Assembly (NCBI GenBank): GCA_945862215.1
Contig: CAMAXY010000016.1
Coordinates: 1 to 48,954 of the forward strand
Origin: Singulisphaera sp. GP187
Lineage (GTDB): Bacteria > Planctomycetota > Phycisphaerae > Phycisphaerales > SM1A02
Direction: 5' to 3'
DNA length: 48,954 nucleotides
Shown here: positions 32,442-43,417 of the stretch, piece after piece
Layout of the letters: every line of letters starts with the position of its first letter
Position numbering within the stretch: the stretch's first letter is position 1
Position numbers and translations under genes: made by a program
Notes under the pieces: generated by a model
Seen by the model: the letters and a program-made list of their open reading frames with translations, nothing else
Database searches by the model: none
What the model was told of the DNA's origin: nothing

Positions 32442-35400
32442 ATGATCGCAAAACCTACTCCCGCTCAATCCAATGCATACGACTTGCGTCGCGCTGATGG
32501 CTCGATGATTCATGGAATGACTCCAAAGGATATTCGCCAGATGGCTCTGGCAAATGATCTGTATGCGGATGACATGATTTGCAAGACGGGTGATGATCGA
32601 TGGCGATCTGCTGCAACATTGTCGGGACTTCCGATTCGCACCCGACCAGAGATTGTGGTGGAGGCCGCGCCGATTGCGGTGGAGGCCGCGCCGATTGCGG
32701 CCGTCGAGCCAATCAAGCAAATTGTTGAAGTGGTTCCTGATCCGCAGATCGAACAAGCGAATCATCGTGCGGAACAATTGCAAAGTGCGTGCGATCAACT
32801 CTTGAACGAACGCGATGAATTTTTGCAGCGAAGCGATGATGCGCGCCGTGAAAGTGAACGAGCAAATGTGGAGATTGAACGCGCACGCGGCGAAATTAGA
32901 CGGCTGCAAAGCGAGAGCGCTGCGATGATCGACCAGAGCAACCGCTCACAAAATGAAGTCGATCGATTGAGTGCAGCTGTCGAAGCAGCACTCGATGATG
33001 CCGAACGATTTTCGCAGGCAAGCGAGCAGGCTCTAAGCAAGATCGAGAAACTTTCCAGCGTGTATGCGAAAGCGTGTGATGAGATTGATCGACTGCAGAG
33101 CGAAAACGGCGACATTCTTGCAAGATTTGACCAGTTGACTGCGCAAGCTGCGCAGGGAGCTGTACTGCAAAAAACGATCGATCAACTTCGACAGGAGAAC
33201 GCCACGCGAAATCAGGCGGCGCGCGAAGCAGACGAAGCGCACGAATCCAAGAGCACGCAATTGCTTGGGAAAATCCGCGACTTGTCCGAGCAAGTACGCG
33301 TGCGACTCGATCCATCCGTAGGACTCGCATTGGAAGAAGCTGTGCGCGAACGCGACGTGGCCCTGCAGCATGTTGAAGAAGCAATCGCAGACCGCGAAGA
33401 ACTTGTGGCATCGCTTGGACACTCGCAAGATGCAATTCTCGCTGGCGAAGATCTGCGCCGTGCGCTTGAAAAGACAATCGCAACACTCAAGACAACAGTG
33501 ACCGAGCATGCAGATCAACTGACGCAAACTCGCGCGACGGTTGCTGAATCTCGCACGGCATACGCCGCGTTGGTGGCGCGAACCGAAATCGCAGAAGCTA
33601 TCGCAAGCGAGGCGGATCACGCCAAAGCGGAAGCGAAAGTGTGGATTGGTCGAGCCACGGAACAACGTGATCACGCAATGAAAGAACGCGACGCGGCTCT
33701 TGCAGATCGCACCGCAGCTTTGACAGAGCGCGATTCGACTCGACTTGCTGTTGGTGCGACTCAGACTGACTTGGTGAAAGTGCGCCGCGAATTTGACGCT
33801 TTGCGAAGTGACTTTGATTCTGCGTGTATCGCACTGACGGAACAAACTGCGCGTGCTGCTGGTCTGGAAAATGCTATCGCCACGATGCGTGCGCAGAATC
33901 AGGAATTGACTGTCGAGCGTGATGGGCGAACTGAAGATGTTGCGCACTTGAACGAAGAAATTCAACGTTTGGATCAACAGTTGCAAGAGCAAAATCGTCG
34001 TGGCGGCGACCTGGTACAGAAACTTGCGGCAATCGAATTTCTTGCGGCAGAAATGGAAATTGATCGAGACAGTGCGCGAAGTGAAGCGGCTGCGCTTCAG
34101 GGCGATCTTGCCACAGCGCGTGAAGCAGTCGCTTTGGAATCTCAACGTCAAGCGGGACTTGAACGAGAACTTGCCGAAGAACGATCGCGAATCGTTGCGC
34201 GCGACGAATTGATTTTCCGGGAATCTTTGCGCAGCGAGCAACGTGAAACTGAAAACCGAAAATTGAGCGCTGATATTGCGGCTATTCGTGCGGACTTCGA
34301 TACGCAACTGCGACGAGCAGACGATGCGACTGGTCAGGTCGCGGCAGTTCAACGCGATTTGCAGGCTTCGAAAGTTCTTGTTGCGGCCCAAACCGCAGAG
34401 ATGGTTCAAGCGCATCAAGAACTTGAAAATCTGACAAGCCTCGAACAATCTGCGCGCGCATCGTTGACAGCCGCAAGTCGAGAGCGCGACGAACTTGCAG
34501 CGGCACTCGCAACTGCTCATGCCGCAGTTGCATCGCGCGAACAACAAGTTTCTGCGGAGCGTGGTCTACGCGATCAAGCCGAAGGGAGTTCGCGACAACT
34601 GTTGACGAGTTATGAAAAATTGGCTGACGACACGGGTCGCCGAATCACCGATCTCGAAATCAAACTTTCTGAAGCTGGACATGACATGCAGGCGGTTCGT
34701 GTTCGCGAAGAACATTTGATCGCATCACTCGCCGAAGCACACGCGCAATCGAAAATTGTCGCACAGAAGATGACGAGCATCGAAGAGCAGCGCACTGCGA
34801 TGACTCGTGACAGAGATTCTCATGCGAAGCGAGCTGGCGCAGAAGCGTCCGCACGTGCAGCAGCCGAAGACAAGATCAACAGTGCTAATGAAAGAGCGAA
34901 CAAAGCCGAGCGCGATGCACGAGCGACGCACGAACGATCTGTCCAAGCTGCGATGATCGCACTCAACGGTTCGAAGCAGCGTCTCGACGAGGATTATGCC
35001 CAGTCCAGAGCAGAGATTGATGTTCTCGAGCAACTCGTTGCAGAATCCAGCAAGCGACTGATCGCTTCGGGTGGAACGATTCCTGGCGTGCCGCTTCTTC
35101 CGCGCGAAGCTTCGGCGAAAGTTGCCGCCGATGCGAAAGCTGCGGCAGAATCCGCGGCTTCGCTTGCTGCGCATGTCATGCAAAATGCAGCGCAGCCTTT
35201 GCAGTCTCAGCGAATCGAAACCCCCGTCCGTTCCCCAGCACCACCAGTCAACTTTCGCATGATCGATGGCGGAGTTGATGACACCGCTCCATCTCGGCCA
35301 CAGGCGGCGCGTTCAAGCAGTGTGCAAAACACAACGGGTCGAATGGGCGGACAGCGTGAACGTGTCTCTCAGCCAAACTCGCAAAAATCTTCGTCGTCAT

Positions 35401-37688
35401 CCGACGACGATTCTAGTTCTAGTCCCACTTCTCAAGTCGCAAAGCCGCCGCCAACAAATATTGCGCAGACCAACACGTCGCGTCGCACTGTTTCTCAAGC
35501 AGCCGTGGACGAAGCATGGCTTGACGATCATTGCGCAGCAGATGTTGCCGAGATTGCCCCCAGAAGCATCGGACTCGTTTCAATCACTGCACTTGGAATT
35601 GTCATCACTGCGACCATTTCTGCGCTCCCAGAATTTCACGCACTCGATTTGCGCGCCGCATTCACCCGCATCGCAGGATGGGTGATTGCGGTACCAGCAA
35701 TCATTGCGATCGTGCAACTCATTACGACTCGATGCGAACCAATTCTCGCTCGTCGAATTCCGACTCTTGCCGCAATCATGCTCTTGATTGCGCCTCTTTC
35801 AAATCTTGCCTTCGGATCTGCGCCATGGATTGGCACTTGGCTACTTGCTGCAATCGCCGCATTGCCTTGGATGATGTGTTATGCCGCGTGGCCAGATGCA
35901 AGACAAGTGCAAGGATGTCGATCAAATGACCTGATTGTCAGCGCGTTCGCAAGCCGCGCTTCTGCGGCATCGATGATCAGCGGACTTCTTGCGATCATCG
36001 GCATTGCAGTGACACTTGTGCCATGGACGCTCAGTTCACTTGCGAATAATTCTGGAGTAATCGCATCCACCGCAATTGCTTCTCCCGTTGGAGGAATCTT
36101 TGCGCTGCTGATGGTCGCTTTGATTGTCGCACATCTCACTCAATCGCTTCGATCGCATGCTCCACTTGTTGCGTGGAGCGCACTGGCAGTTTGTGCGACA
36201 TTCTTCTGTGCATCATGCGCATCGCTTGGAATCGACGGCGCGCTGACAACCATTGCCCCCGCTGCTTGGATCGCGCTCTTCGCAGCATGGTCTGCAATCG
36301 CAGCGAGTTCGCTTGCATCGGCGCATTCGCCACGACATATTGCAGCAGCGATAGAAGGAATCATTGAAGATGATGCGCCATCACTTGTCGCACACGAACG
36401 AATCAATGCTGCCTGTGTTATGGCGCTGACTGCGCTTCTGCCGATTCTTCCTGCGCTCACATCCTTCCATCTCGTTCGTGGACGATCGCGCCGTGCCGAA
36501 AGTCAACTTCGATCTCTGGCCAACTTCGAACTTTGGTTTGCGGTTTTACTTGCGATGAATCTCTTGGTCGCTTTCATTTTTCCCGCGCCAATTGGCGCTT
36601 CTGTTTTTCTAGGACTGATCACAGCGCACGCAGCGATTTGTCTCGGTGCTGCGATCACTGTCGGCGCGGATCGCTTCGTCCGATTCCCTTCTCCCGCTGC
36701 TCTGCTCGCTCGACCAGGCGGCGGACTCGATCTTCCACTTCCACTCGTGACCGTTCAGCGCACCGCAGAAAATTCTCCGCACAGACCCATTGTGCATCCA
36801 TGCGGCACAACAACTTGGGGAATCGTCACGCTTGCACTCGGCGCACTCGCAGTCGAAAGTGTCACGCGCAATCCAGCGCTTGCATTCTCGCTGGGACCAA
36901 TTGTTGGACTTGCAATTTGGCTTCCATCTTTGATCGCATCGCGCTGCAGACACCAAGACACGCTTGTACTCAGCGGCCTTGCGACAGCGATGGTGGTGAT
37001 CGTCATTGCCGCCGGATTCATCCTTGATACCGCTGTAAATCCAGATGAAATTCCAATGATGGTTGCAATTGCTGGAGCAGCCGCTGGTGTTTGGGCCCTG
37101 TTGGTTGGTTGGGCATTCAAGGGAATGACTCAACTTGCGACACTCGCGCGCGCTTCTGCGCAGATGGAAGTCGACGAAATGGGCGAAACGATTGCGCCAA
37201 TTGAACACCCACTTGCTGCAAGACGCCGCGAGAGTCTGATGCGACGCGTCGTGATCGGCGCATCTGGAGTGACCGCGGCATCGACATTGATTGCCGTCAT
37301 TCCAATGTCGGCACCAATCATTTTTTCTCCCCTGTTTGTCTGCGGCGTACTCTCATTGTCGCTCGCCGCGACGGTTTGGCTGATTGCAAATCTGCGTGAT
37401 CGAAGCAACCTTATTGCAAACGCTGGCCTCTTCACCACGATGATGGTGGCAAGTTCATTCTTCGCTGCATTACCACTTTTCTTCCGCGCTGCAGAACTTG
37501 GCGCGCTGGCTGCATTGAGCGCGCTTCCATTTTGCGCAGTTGCCGCCATCTCTGCACTCTTGACCGCGGGAATTATCAATACACTTCGAGAACCAAAGTC
37601 ATTGATACACGAACGCAAGACTGCAACGCGCAAGTCCACGCCTGCACGACGAAAGACAGGAAGCAACCGAAAGCAACTCGCTTCATGA
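32442..37688 (+). CDS. Giant GYF-like / coiled-coil / polytopic membrane protein, unknown function
   Basis: This 1748-residue protein has three parts. Residues 10-65 (YDLRRADGSMIHGMTPKDIR, then WRSAATLSGLP) resemble a GYF_2 domain, a small ligand-binding fold common in planctomycetes. Residues about 100-870 are a continuous coiled coil rich in Glu, Arg, Ala and Gln, long enough to span over 100 nm if extended. A low-complexity Ser/Pro linker follows (about 935-1000). From about 1045 to 1725 there are many hydrophobic helices (for example SLVSITALGIVITATISAL and IFALLMVALIVA), ending in a basic tail. No family covers the whole. The layout suggests a membrane-anchored tether or scaffold. The stop overlaps the cytosine deaminase start in ATGA. 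Confidence 0.85.
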   Translation: MIAKPTPAQSNAYDLRRADGSMIHGMTPKDIRQMALANDLYADDMICKTGDDRWRSAATLSGLPIRTRPEIVVEAAPIAVEAAPIAAVEPIKQIVEVVPDPQIEQANHRAEQLQSACDQLLNERDEFLQRSDDARRESERANVEIERARGEIRRLQSESAAMIDQSNRSQNEVDRLSAAVEAALDDAERFSQASEQALSKIEKLSSVYAKACDEIDRLQSENGDILARFDQLTAQAAQGAVLQKTIDQLRQENATRNQAAREADEAHESKSTQLLGKIRDLSEQVRVRLDPSVGLALEEAVRERDVALQHVEEAIADREELVASLGHSQDAILAGEDLRRALEKTIATLKTTVTEHADQLTQTRATVAESRTAYAALVARTEIAEAIASEADHAKAEAKVWIGRATEQRDHAMKERDAALADRTAALTERDSTRLAVGATQTDLVKVRREFDALRSDFDSACIALTEQTARAAGLENAIATMRAQNQELTVERDGRTEDVAHLNEEIQRLDQQLQEQNRRGGDLVQKLAAIEFLAAEMEIDRDSARSEAAALQGDLATAREAVALESQRQAGLERELAEERSRIVARDELIFRESLRSEQRETENRKLSADIAAIRADFDTQLRRADDATGQVAAVQRDLQASKVLVAAQTAEMVQAHQELENLTSLEQSARASLTAASRERDELAAALATAHAAVASREQQVSAERGLRDQAEGSSRQLLTSYEKLADDTGRRITDLEIKLSEAGHDMQAVRVREEHLIASLAEAHAQSKIVAQKMTSIEEQRTAMTRDRDSHAKRAGAEASARAAAEDKINSANERANKAERDARATHERSVQAAMIALNGSKQRLDEDYAQSRAEIDVLEQLVAESSKRLIASGGTIPGVPLLPREASAKVAADAKAAAESAASLAAHVMQNAAQPLQSQRIETPVRSPAPPVNFRMIDGGVDDTAPSRPQAARSSSVQNTTGRMGGQRERVSQPNSQKSSSSSDDDSSSSPTSQVAKPPPTNIAQTNTSRRTVSQAAVDEAWLDDHCAADVAEIAPRSIGLVSITALGIVITATISALPEFHALDLRAAFTRIAGWVIAVPAIIAIVQLITTRCEPILARRIPTLAAIMLLIAPLSNLAFGSAPWIGTWLLAAIAALPWMMCYAAWPDARQVQGCRSNDLIVSAFASRASAASMISGLLAIIGIAVTLVPWTLSSLANNSGVIASTAIASPVGGIFALLMVALIVAHLTQSLRSHAPLVAWSALAVCATFFCASCASLGIDGALTTIAPAAWIALFAAWSAIAASSLASAHSPRHIAAAIEGIIEDDAPSLVAHERINAACVMALTALLPILPALTSFHLVRGRSRRAESQLRSLANFELWFAVLLAMNLLVAFIFPAPIGASVFLGLITAHAAICLGAAITVGADRFVRFPSPAALLARPGGGLDLPLPLVTVQRTAENSPHRPIVHPCGTTTWGIVTLALGALAVESVTRNPALAFSLGPIVGLAIWLPSLIASRCRHQDTLVLSGLATAMVVIVIAAGFILDTAVNPDEIPMMVAIAGAAAGVWALLVGWAFKGMTQLATLARASAQMEVDEMGETIAPIEHPLAARRRESLMRRVVIGASGVTAASTLIAVIPMSAPIIFSPLFVCGVLSLSLAATVWLIANLRDRSNLIANAGLFTTMMVASSFFAALPLFFRAAELGALAALSALPFCAVAAISALLTAGIINTLREPKSLIHERKTATRKSTPARRKTGSNRKQLAS

Positions 37689-38143
37689 GCAACATTACAA
37701 ATGAAATCATCGAACTCGGTCTCATTGCGGCAATCGAACAAGCTGAAAACAGCTGGCGTGAAGGCGGTATACCAATCGGATCAACACTGCTGAACGAAGA
37801 TGGAGTCATCGTTGCGCGCGGCCACAATCAGCGCGTGCAATCTGGCGATCCAACTGCGCATGCCGAAGTCGACTGTGTTCGCAAAGCTGGTCGACGGCGC
37901 GATTGGCATCGACTGACGCTGATCTCAACACTCTCGCCTTGCGCGATGTGTTCAGGCACAACGATCCTCTTTAAGATTCCCCGCGTGATCATCGGCGAGA
38001 ACAAAACTTTTCTCGGTGCCGAGGATTGGATGATCAAGTGCGGCATCGTGCTGACCGTGCTCGACGATCCGCGTTGCATCGCATTGATGGAAAGAATGAA
38101 GCGCGAAAAGCCAGACTTGTGGGCCGAAGACATCGGCGAATAA
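37685..38143 (+). CDS. Cytosine deaminase, yeast FCY1-like
   Basis: This 152-residue enzyme belongs to the zinc-dependent cytidine/deoxycytidylate deaminase fold and looks like yeast-type cytosine deaminase (Fcy1), not the larger bacterial CodA. The zinc ligands are HAE (in DPTAHAEVDC) and PCAMC (in STLSPCAMCSGTTIL). The segments REGGIPIGSTLLNEDG, VIIGENKTFLGAE and the C-terminus LWAEDIGE match the family end to end. It converts cytosine to uracil for salvage. Its ATG lies inside the stop of the giant membrane protein gene (ATGA), implying translational coupling of two proteins with no obvious link. It converges with the epimerase gene. Confidence 0.9.
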   Translation: MSNITNEIIELGLIAAIEQAENSWREGGIPIGSTLLNEDGVIVARGHNQRVQSGDPTAHAEVDCVRKAGRRRDWHRLTLISTLSPCAMCSGTTILFKIPRVIIGENKTFLGAEDWMIKCGIVLTVLDDPRCIALMERMKREKPDLWAEDIGE

Positions 38144-38147
38144 ACGC

Positions 38148-39122
38148 TCATCCACCCGAGAGCGTTCTTTGCAGGCCTTCTGCGAATTGAATCACAGGCT
38201 CGTATCCAATCAACGCCTTCGCTCTATCAATCGAAGCCATGCTGTCGCGCACATCGCCTTGACGGGTCGGTGCGAATGTCGCCAAAATCTTTGTTCCCAA
38301 AATTGCGTTCATCTGATCGAGCAAGTCGAGCAGCGTAAACTTTGAACCGCATCCGATGTTCATCATTTCGCCCTGCAACTTTTGCGTCGAAGATCCTGCA
38401 AGCAAATTGGCGTGGACTGCATTGTCGACATGAGTAAAGTCTCGTGTTTGTCTGCCATCGCCAAAGATCGTCGGAGACATTCCCTGTCGCAAACTTGTTG
38501 CGAACTTTGGAATCACAGCGGCATACTGCGAATCTGGTCGCTGCCGCGGCCCGAAGATATTGAAGTATCGCAAGCTGACTGCTGAGAGACCATAACAAAT
38601 GCTCCATGCGCGGCACAGATGCTCCCCTTCCAACTTTGTCACCGCATACGGCGAAAGTGGATCAGGCGACATCGTTTCAATCTTTGGAAGCGTGGGAGTG
38701 TTTCCATAAGCCGAACTGGATGCGGAATAGACCACGCGACCAACACCACCATGTCGCGCAGCTTCCAGAACCGCCATCGTTCCAGTTGCGTTTGCTTCTT
38801 GAAACTTCATCGGATTTTCGACAGACGCTGGCACAGATCCGAGCGCTGCAAGGTGAAAAACAATTTTCGCGCCCTTGACCGCGCTTTGTATCGCTGACGA
38901 ATCAAGAATGCTTGCCTCGATGAATGTGACGCGTTCAGAACTTCGCTCGATGTTCTCGCGCCGACCATTGGACAAATTATCGATGACGGTGACCTTTGCA
39001 CCCAATTGATCAAGTGCAGCAACAATGTGCGAACCAATAAATCCCGCTCCACCAGTCACGCAAACTGGACACTCTGCATACGCCGCGCGATGCTGAGAAA
39101 GCCAGTGGCCAGCAGTGGTCAC
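38148..39122 (-). CDS. NAD-dependent sugar-nucleotide epimerase (UDP-GlcNAc/UDP-glucose 4-epimerase type)
   Basis: This 324-residue extended short-chain dehydrogenase binds NAD at CVTGGAGFIGSHIV and has the catalytic YxxxK in SPYAVTKLEGEH, with SASSSAYGNTPTLPK and RYFNIFGPRQRPDSQYAAVIP typical of WbpP/TviC-like UDP-N-acetylhexosamine 4-epimerases. It probably makes precursors for surface polysaccharides. The start is a GTG at 39120-39122, 2 bases after the atpA stop, in a position usually held by atpG. A start further inside would lose the conserved glycine loop. It may be cotranscribed with the ATP synthase genes, which would be unusual. Substrate preference cannot be settled by eye. Confidence 0.9.
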   Translation of the reverse strand: MTTAGHWLSQHRAAYAECPVCVTGGAGFIGSHIVAALDQLGAKVTVIDNLSNGRRENIERSSERVTFIEASILDSSAIQSAVKGAKIVFHLAALGSVPASVENPMKFQEANATGTMAVLEAARHGGVGRVVYSASSSAYGNTPTLPKIETMSPDPLSPYAVTKLEGEHLCRAWSICYGLSAVSLRYFNIFGPRQRPDSQYAAVIPKFATSLRQGMSPTIFGDGRQTRDFTHVDNAVHANLLAGSSTQKLQGEMMNIGCGSKFTLLDLLDQMNAILGTKILATFAPTRQGDVRDSMASIDRAKALIGYEPVIQFAEGLQRTLSGG

Positions 39123-39124
39123 TA

Positions 39125-40690
<1,566 letters not shown>

Positions 40691-40715
40691 TTAAGAACGA
40701 GCATTAAAAAATAGT

Positions 40716-41315
40716 TCAGGAGATGAATCTCTTTGAGTCGCTGCGAACAGCCGCGCCTCCAGATTCAATAATGGTTTCTTGCAATCGACGCAGTTGAGTC
40801 GCAACCGATCCATCCACAAGTTGGTCTGCGATGCGCAACTTGATTCCACCGATCATGGACTTCTCTGCGTAATAATGAAAAATCGCTTCGCTGCCGATGG
40901 TCGCGCGCAACTTCTCGCGCATCAATGTTTCGGTTGCTTCGCCCATCGGTTGACCATCGACCGTATAGACATCGACTTCTGTCTTGCCGAACAATTTCTG
41001 AAGAAGCGTGTCGTATGCCTTTCCCATCGAAAGCAGATGACCGAGGCGTCCCTTGTGATTCACAATTCGCACAAATCGATAGATCGCATCGCTGACTCGA
41101 CCCTTCAGAACACGTTCAATCGTTGCAGTTCGCGCAGCACGAGCAACCGCTGGCGATCCAAGAAATTCTACGAATGCTTTATTTGCACCGATCACTTCGC
41201 AGAGTGCATCAAGTTCTTCGCCAATTTCTTGGGCGCGAGAATTGCCGCCTTCTTTCACAGCCAATTCCAACAATGCGTTGGCGTAGACGGTGGCGATTTT
41301 ATCAGTGGCAATCAT
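40716..41315 (-). CDS. atpH: ATP synthase F1 subunit delta
   Basis: This 199-residue protein is the delta (OSCP) subunit, which joins the b-subunit stalk to the top of F1. The N-terminal helical domain begins TVYANALLELAVKEGGN, and the C-terminal region contains SEAIFHYYAEKSMIGGIKLR, IADQLVDGSVATQLRRL, a family signature. It is slightly longer than the 175-180 usual. It starts at ATG 41313-41315, 6 bases after atpF. Position between atpF and atpA is the standard order. Confidence 0.94.
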   Translation of the reverse strand: MIATDKIATVYANALLELAVKEGGNSRAQEIGEELDALCEVIGANKAFVEFLGSPAVARAARTATIERVLKGRVSDAIYRFVRIVNHKGRLGHLLSMGKAYDTLLQKLFGKTEVDVYTVDGQPMGEATETLMREKLRATIGSEAIFHYYAEKSMIGGIKLRIADQLVDGSVATQLRRLQETIIESGGAAVRSDSKRFIS

Positions 41316-41321
41316 AAAAAC

Positions 41322-41864
41322 TCAGTTGCGCTTGCTAGGCCCAGACCCAGACATTGTGGACATTGTGGACATTCCTGCCATCGACTCTTCGATCATTCGC
41401 TTCTGATCTGCGGGATTGATCTCACGCTTCAAAATACGACCAGCAATGGAAACCGCCAGAGTAGCCGCGTGAGATTCGAGTTCTGCGATGGCTGCACGCC
41501 GCGCATTTTCGATTTCTTCGCCTGCGCGACGAGCACGTTCTGCCAAATCTGCTTCGCTCTTTGCTCGAATCTCGTCACCCATCCGAACCGCTTCGGACTT
41601 TGCCTCGCGGATCATTTGAGCAGCTTGTTCAAGCGCTTCAGCGAGTTTCTGTTCGAACTCTTTCTGCTTGGCTGCAGCAACAGCGCGAGCTGCTTCTGCA
41701 GATTCGATCTCGTGCAAGATCTTTGCATTGCGATCATCGAGTCCCTTCAGGATTTTCGGCCAGACAAATACACCAAGCGCAATCGCAACCACCGAAAACA
41801 CCACGATAGTGGTGATAAACGGCAGCAAGTTGAATGCGAGCGGATCAGTAGAAGCGATCAACAT
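41322..41864 (-). CDS. atpF: ATP synthase F0 subunit b
   Basis: This 180-residue protein is the peripheral stalk b subunit: one N-terminal membrane helix (LLPFITTIVVFSVVAIALGVFVWP) and a long charged helix (residues 40-160) with regular Glu, Ala and Arg content. It ends in a small Met/Ser/Thr repeat (MAGMSTMSTMSGSG) that is absent from most AtpF. The ATG is at 41862-41864. It lies 79 bases after atpE. A single b-type gene is present, so the stalk is probably a homodimer. Confidence 0.94.
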   Translation of the reverse strand: MLIASTDPLAFNLLPFITTIVVFSVVAIALGVFVWPKILKGLDDRNAKILHEIESAEAARAVAAAKQKEFEQKLAEALEQAAQMIREAKSEAVRMGDEIRAKSEADLAERARRAGEEIENARRAAIAELESHAATLAVSIAGRILKREINPADQKRMIEESMAGMSTMSTMSGSGPSKRN

Positions 41865-41943
41865 CAGACAATCTCCTCAGAGGTTTCCAAAGGAATCCAA
41901 GCCAATGCATGCAAGGGCATGCGAACAAAGAAACTCTGTTCGA

Positions 41944-42309
41944 TCACTTGAAGTTGAGGAATCCGGCGACCACAGCGAAAAGTGCAACACCTTCGATGAG
42001 AGCAGCGGTCAAAATCATATTGATGAAAATTCGTGTCGCCATCTCAGGCTGACGAGCAATAGACTCGACTGCACTGCCACCGATACGACCAATTCCAATG
42101 GCTGCACCGATTGCTGCAAGACCGCAGGCCAATCCAGCACCGATTGCTTTACCCCAATTCGCAGCAGCGATTTTGGCAATCTCCGCAGCGTTCGCAGCAG
42201 CGACTTTGGCAATCTCAGCGGCGGCTGGATCAACTGCATCCGCAGCTGATGCGAGGTTGACGAATACTGTTCCGGCGATCAAGGCAAGAGTGAAATGAGC
42301 GAGCTTCAT
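41944..42309 (-). CDS. atpE: ATP synthase F0 subunit c with a signal-like N-terminal extension
   Basis: This 121-residue protein contains the two-helix c-ring hairpin: AIGAGLACGLAAIGAAIGIG, the polar loop ESIARQPEM, and the ion-binding helix AALIEGVALFAVV with the essential Glu. Ordinary c subunits have 70-90 residues. Here about 25 residues of a signal peptide (MKLAHFTLALIAGTVF, ending NLASAADA) and a short helical repeat AEIAKVAAANAAEIAKIAAA precede the hairpin. The helix-1 Gln of sodium-type rings is not evident, so proton coupling is more likely, but this is inference. It sits between atpB and atpF in the standard order. Confidence 0.95.
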   Translation of the reverse strand: MKLAHFTLALIAGTVFVNLASAADAVDPAAAEIAKVAAANAAEIAKIAAANWGKAIGAGLACGLAAIGAAIGIGRIGGSAVESIARQPEMATRIFINMILTAALIEGVALFAVVAGFLNFK

Positions 42310-42415
42310 GGGTGTCGATTCTCCAGTGGGTTAAGTGCAGTTTTGATACGTGATTCAGGAATGAAACTTGCTGGCGAACATCGCCCGCAAGGGGTGGGCA
42401 ATATACAGAGTTCTC

Positions 42416-43390
42416 TTAGTGTGCGGCAGTCGTGACAGAAGCGTCATGACCTTGATGGGTTCCGTGCTCAGAATGACCCTCTTCCTCTTCATGAGCCATC
42501 AGGCTGATAAAGACAGCGGTCAAAAACATGAAAATAAAGGATTGCAGAACAGCCACGAAAACTTCGAGGAATGTGATCAAAATCGCGCCAATACCGCTGA
42601 CGATGGTGATGCCGCCGACGGCAAATATGCCCAAGCCAGCCTTGATGGCCATCGCACCGAACATCGTCAAGGTGATCAATAGCGTGTGCCCAGCGACCAT
42701 GTTGGCAAAGAGTCGAATCGCCAAGGCTGCGGGCTTCACAAAGAGGCCGAAAAATTCAACAACGAAGATGATCGGAACGACGAGCCAGAGAAAGATTGAT
42801 CCGTGAACCAGTTCGTGTCCGCCGCACAAATGTTCCAGCCATCCTTTGACTCCAAGTTCTCGGAATCCCTGAAACTGAATGACGATGAACGAGACAAGAG
42901 CCAATCCACCCGTCACTGAAATGCTTGCCGTCGCAGCGCCGCCAAAGATTGCAGAGGTTTCATGTTCTGCAATGTCAAATTTCTTACCCATCAATCCATA
43001 GATCGCATCTTGGATGTCAACGAATGGGATCAAACCCACTATATTTAGCGCTAAAATGAAGAAAAAGAGCGAAAGCAAGAATGAGAGATATCGCTTGGTC
43101 AATCGCTCGCCCATCACTGGAATGAGCATCTCATTTCGCAAATAGACGACCACAACTTCAACGAGTGCTGCGAATGAACCAATCGGAATGAAGCGACGAT
43201 TGCCCATCTCAACAGGACCGGTTGCGATTGACTTTGCGGCCTTGTGCATCAAAAGATAAAGCACAATTGCACAACCGATCAGTGTGATCATGCTGAGCAT
43301 GACTGGTTGATCAAATAAGCTGAATCCAAGGACTCCCTTGTCGACAATGTGGCCGATTGGATCTGACTCGCTTGCTAGAAAAACTGACAT
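42416..43390 (-). CDS. atpB: ATP synthase F0 subunit a
   Basis: This 324-residue membrane protein is subunit a, which forms the proton half-channels. The essential Arg is in LAIRLFANMVAGH. Other helices are visible (SFLLSLFFFILALNIVGLIPF; SIFLWLVVPIIFVVEFFGLF; VAVLQSFIFMFLTAVFISLM). The N-terminus (ESDPIGHIVDKGV) is typical. A His/Glu-rich C-terminal tail (EEEEGHSEHGTHQGHD) extends beyond the family end. The ATG is at 43388-43390. It is followed by 106 bases before atpE. Length is above average because of the loop with FDIAEHETSAIFGG and the tail. Confidence 0.95.
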   Translation of the reverse strand: MSVFLASESDPIGHIVDKGVLGFSLFDQPVMLSMITLIGCAIVLYLLMHKAAKSIATGPVEMGNRRFIPIGSFAALVEVVVVYLRNEMLIPVMGERLTKRYLSFLLSLFFFILALNIVGLIPFVDIQDAIYGLMGKKFDIAEHETSAIFGGAATASISVTGGLALVSFIVIQFQGFRELGVKGWLEHLCGGHELVHGSIFLWLVVPIIFVVEFFGLFVKPAALAIRLFANMVAGHTLLITLTMFGAMAIKAGLGIFAVGGITIVSGIGAILITFLEVFVAVLQSFIFMFLTAVFISLMAHEEEEGHSEHGTHQGHDASVTTAAH

Positions 43391-43417
43391 TCGCCACGCA
43401 CCTCAAAGTCGGATGTG

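Noticed and set aside
30490-32451. Long open frame on the minus strand opposite ftsK (653 codons), and a 504-codon one opposite the coiled-coil gene (33033-34547)
   Set aside because: Both are shadows of strongly biased codons on the other strand; they have no recognisable motifs or ribosome sites and lie wholly inside real genes.
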